Below, one piece after another: positions 63,901 to 64,000 of a stretch of DNA of 64,000 bases. The stretch lies in NCBI RefSeq assembly GCF_900129565.1, contig NZ_FQWD01000002.1, positions 678,439 through 742,438 of the forward strand, given 5' to 3'. Each line of letters starts with the position of its first letter. Position 1 is the stretch's first letter. The stretch comes from Marisediminitalea aggregata. GTDB taxonomy: Bacteria > Pseudomonadota > Gammaproteobacteria > Enterobacterales > Alteromonadaceae. The position numbers and the translations under genes were made by a program. The notes below the pieces were generated by a model that worked only from the letters and a program-made list of their open reading frames with translations, was not told the origin of the DNA and ran no database searches.

Positions 63901-64000
63901 TTTCGACAATATTCGCAGATGCGCCCGGATAGTTGGTACTAATACTTACAATCGGCGGATCGATATCGGGGTATTCACGCAAAGACAGCATCGAAAAAGA
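60980..64000 (-). CDS. RND multidrug efflux pump (AcrB/MexF type), 5' end cut by window
   Basis: The reading frame is open to the window edge, so the true start lies beyond. Over 1000 residues are visible, with the HAE1 pattern: two periplasmic porter halves, about eleven helices, the proton-relay aspartates in LVVDDAIVVLENIHRR and the lysine in AAKNGILIVEFANQL. Such pumps export drugs and other amphiphiles with a periplasmic adaptor and an outer-membrane channel. The adaptor is expected just upstream, outside the window. Confidence 0.95.
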   Translation of the reverse strand, partial: SFSMLSLREYPDIDPPIVSISTNYPGASANIVETRITQLLEDRISGIEGIKNITSTSRNGRSDITIEFELSRDIDAASNDVRERVSRALNNLPDQADPPEVSKSNSDEQPVMWFNLRSTNLNTMELTDYAERYLVDRLSIVNGVARVRIGGGRTYAMKVWLDRTSMAARGVTVADVESVIRSENVELPAGQVESFNRDFEVRVARSFLTPDDFAALTVAIGDDGYLVRLGDVAKVELAAVDDETEFRGDGVNMIGLGIIKQSKANTLDVARAAREQIARIEQSLPDNIFIVPSYDSSVFIEQSISEVYNTLGIAMLLVIVVIYLFLGNVSATLIPAVTVPVSLIAAFIVMLALGFSINLLTLLAMVLAIGLVVDDAIVVLENIHRRIEMGEAPLLAAYRGTREVGFAVIATTLVLISVFVPLVFLDGNVGRLFTEFALAIAAAVAFSSVTALTLSPMLGSILLKKSERSGFGNWLDSRFKKLESGYHGSLGKTIHQPVMMVLLLAFAVVAIYQLSERIPNEFTPKEDRSNFFIIMQSQEGASFESNSRSLKQIEDIVMEYREAGELDRVLVRAPGWGGRAGIVIVGVVPWDQRDRSSFEIMDEISERLNVIPDVRAFAIMRSGLGGGGFNRPVQFVLQGDTYENLAEWRDILIEKASENPKLLRLDSDYKSTSPQLLIEIDRDRAADLGVSISDVGRTLETMLGQRRVSTFLDRGEEYDVILEGEESAFRSPNSIENLYVRSGYTGQLIPLDNLLSFTESATSAQLNRYNRMRSVTISANLANDYSLGEALDYLNNIVETELPDSVSVDYKGESQLYQESGNSFIFVFLLALSITYLILAAQFESWVHPLVIMMTVPLALLGAFIGIFFADMTLNIYSQIGLVMLIGLAAKNGILIVEFANQLRDAGEEFESALRKASALRLRPIVMTGFTTVFSSIPLVLASGPGAESRMAIGMVIFAGVLVSAFLTLYIVPTAYYWMARHTGSPLKRTHELEKLDAETPYVKGE

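Noticed and set aside
1..64000. Mobile elements, prophage, CRISPR, restriction or toxin-antitoxin systems
   Set aside because: No transposase, integrase, phage structural gene, spaced direct-repeat array or defence-type domain was seen; the gene content is chromosomal throughout.

Overview
The window looks like chromosome of a marine gammaproteobacterium, most likely of the Alteromonadales (Alteromonas/Salinimonas-type). The reasons are moderate GC, a tsaD / rpsU-yqeY-dnaG-rpoD block, a Vibrio/Shewanella-type 'TonB2' cluster (DUF3450-ttpC-exbB-exbD-tonB-TPR), several GGDEF proteins and many TonB-dependent functions. I saw no tRNA, rRNA, CRISPR array, prophage or insertion sequence. Both window edges cut a gene: a GGDEF protein on the left and an RND pump on the right.

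Layout. 1-4.0 kb: two diguanylate cyclases around a secreted 5'-nucleotidase-like protein whose metal-site motifs are eroded. 4.1-10.6 kb: housekeeping metabolism (lysC, a DUF192 protein, acnB, a PQQ-type sugar dehydrogenase, a small membrane protein). 10.7-17.4 kb: a haem-acquisition operon behind a strong Fur box (TonB receptor, tandem HmuY-like lipoprotein, hmuTUV, hugZ). 17.5-18.9 kb: a DUF2254 membrane protein.

18.9-36.0 kb is the most interesting region. It is a run of minus-strand genes that appears to be one phosphate-starvation locus: phoB-phoR-PstS-like protein, a 925-residue lipoprotein built from two copies of a beta-helix-like module, a large TonB-dependent receptor, a complete private TonB energising system, a periplasmic TPR/TonB-C protein and a Tat-exported PhoD phosphatase. 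Four of its promoters carry PhoB-box-like sequences placed 10 nt (9 nt at phoB) before a candidate -10 element. My inference is that outer-membrane uptake of a phosphorus-containing ligand is under PhoBR control here.

36-51 kb is a mixed region: an orphan histidine kinase, rdgC, an XRE-cupin regulator with a DUF418 membrane protein divergent from a BenE-type transporter (two copies of an 18-bp palindrome between them), an HDOD protein, an M49-like metallopeptidase lipoprotein, hinT, the folB-folK-uppP chain, plsY, and a small lipoprotein preceded by four 22-bp-spaced palindromes of the BlaI/CopY operator type. Next comes a minus-strand group of a nucleotide-pyrophosphatase-like enzyme, an AhpD-like protein and an Lgt-like/TlpA fusion. 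51.4-57.4 kb is tsaD and the macromolecular-synthesis operon. 57.4-64 kb holds an MFS transporter with a DUF3750 lipoprotein, a sodium:solute symporter and the RND pump. Genes are dense, and several convergent pairs share hairpins that lie inside the 3' coding ends.
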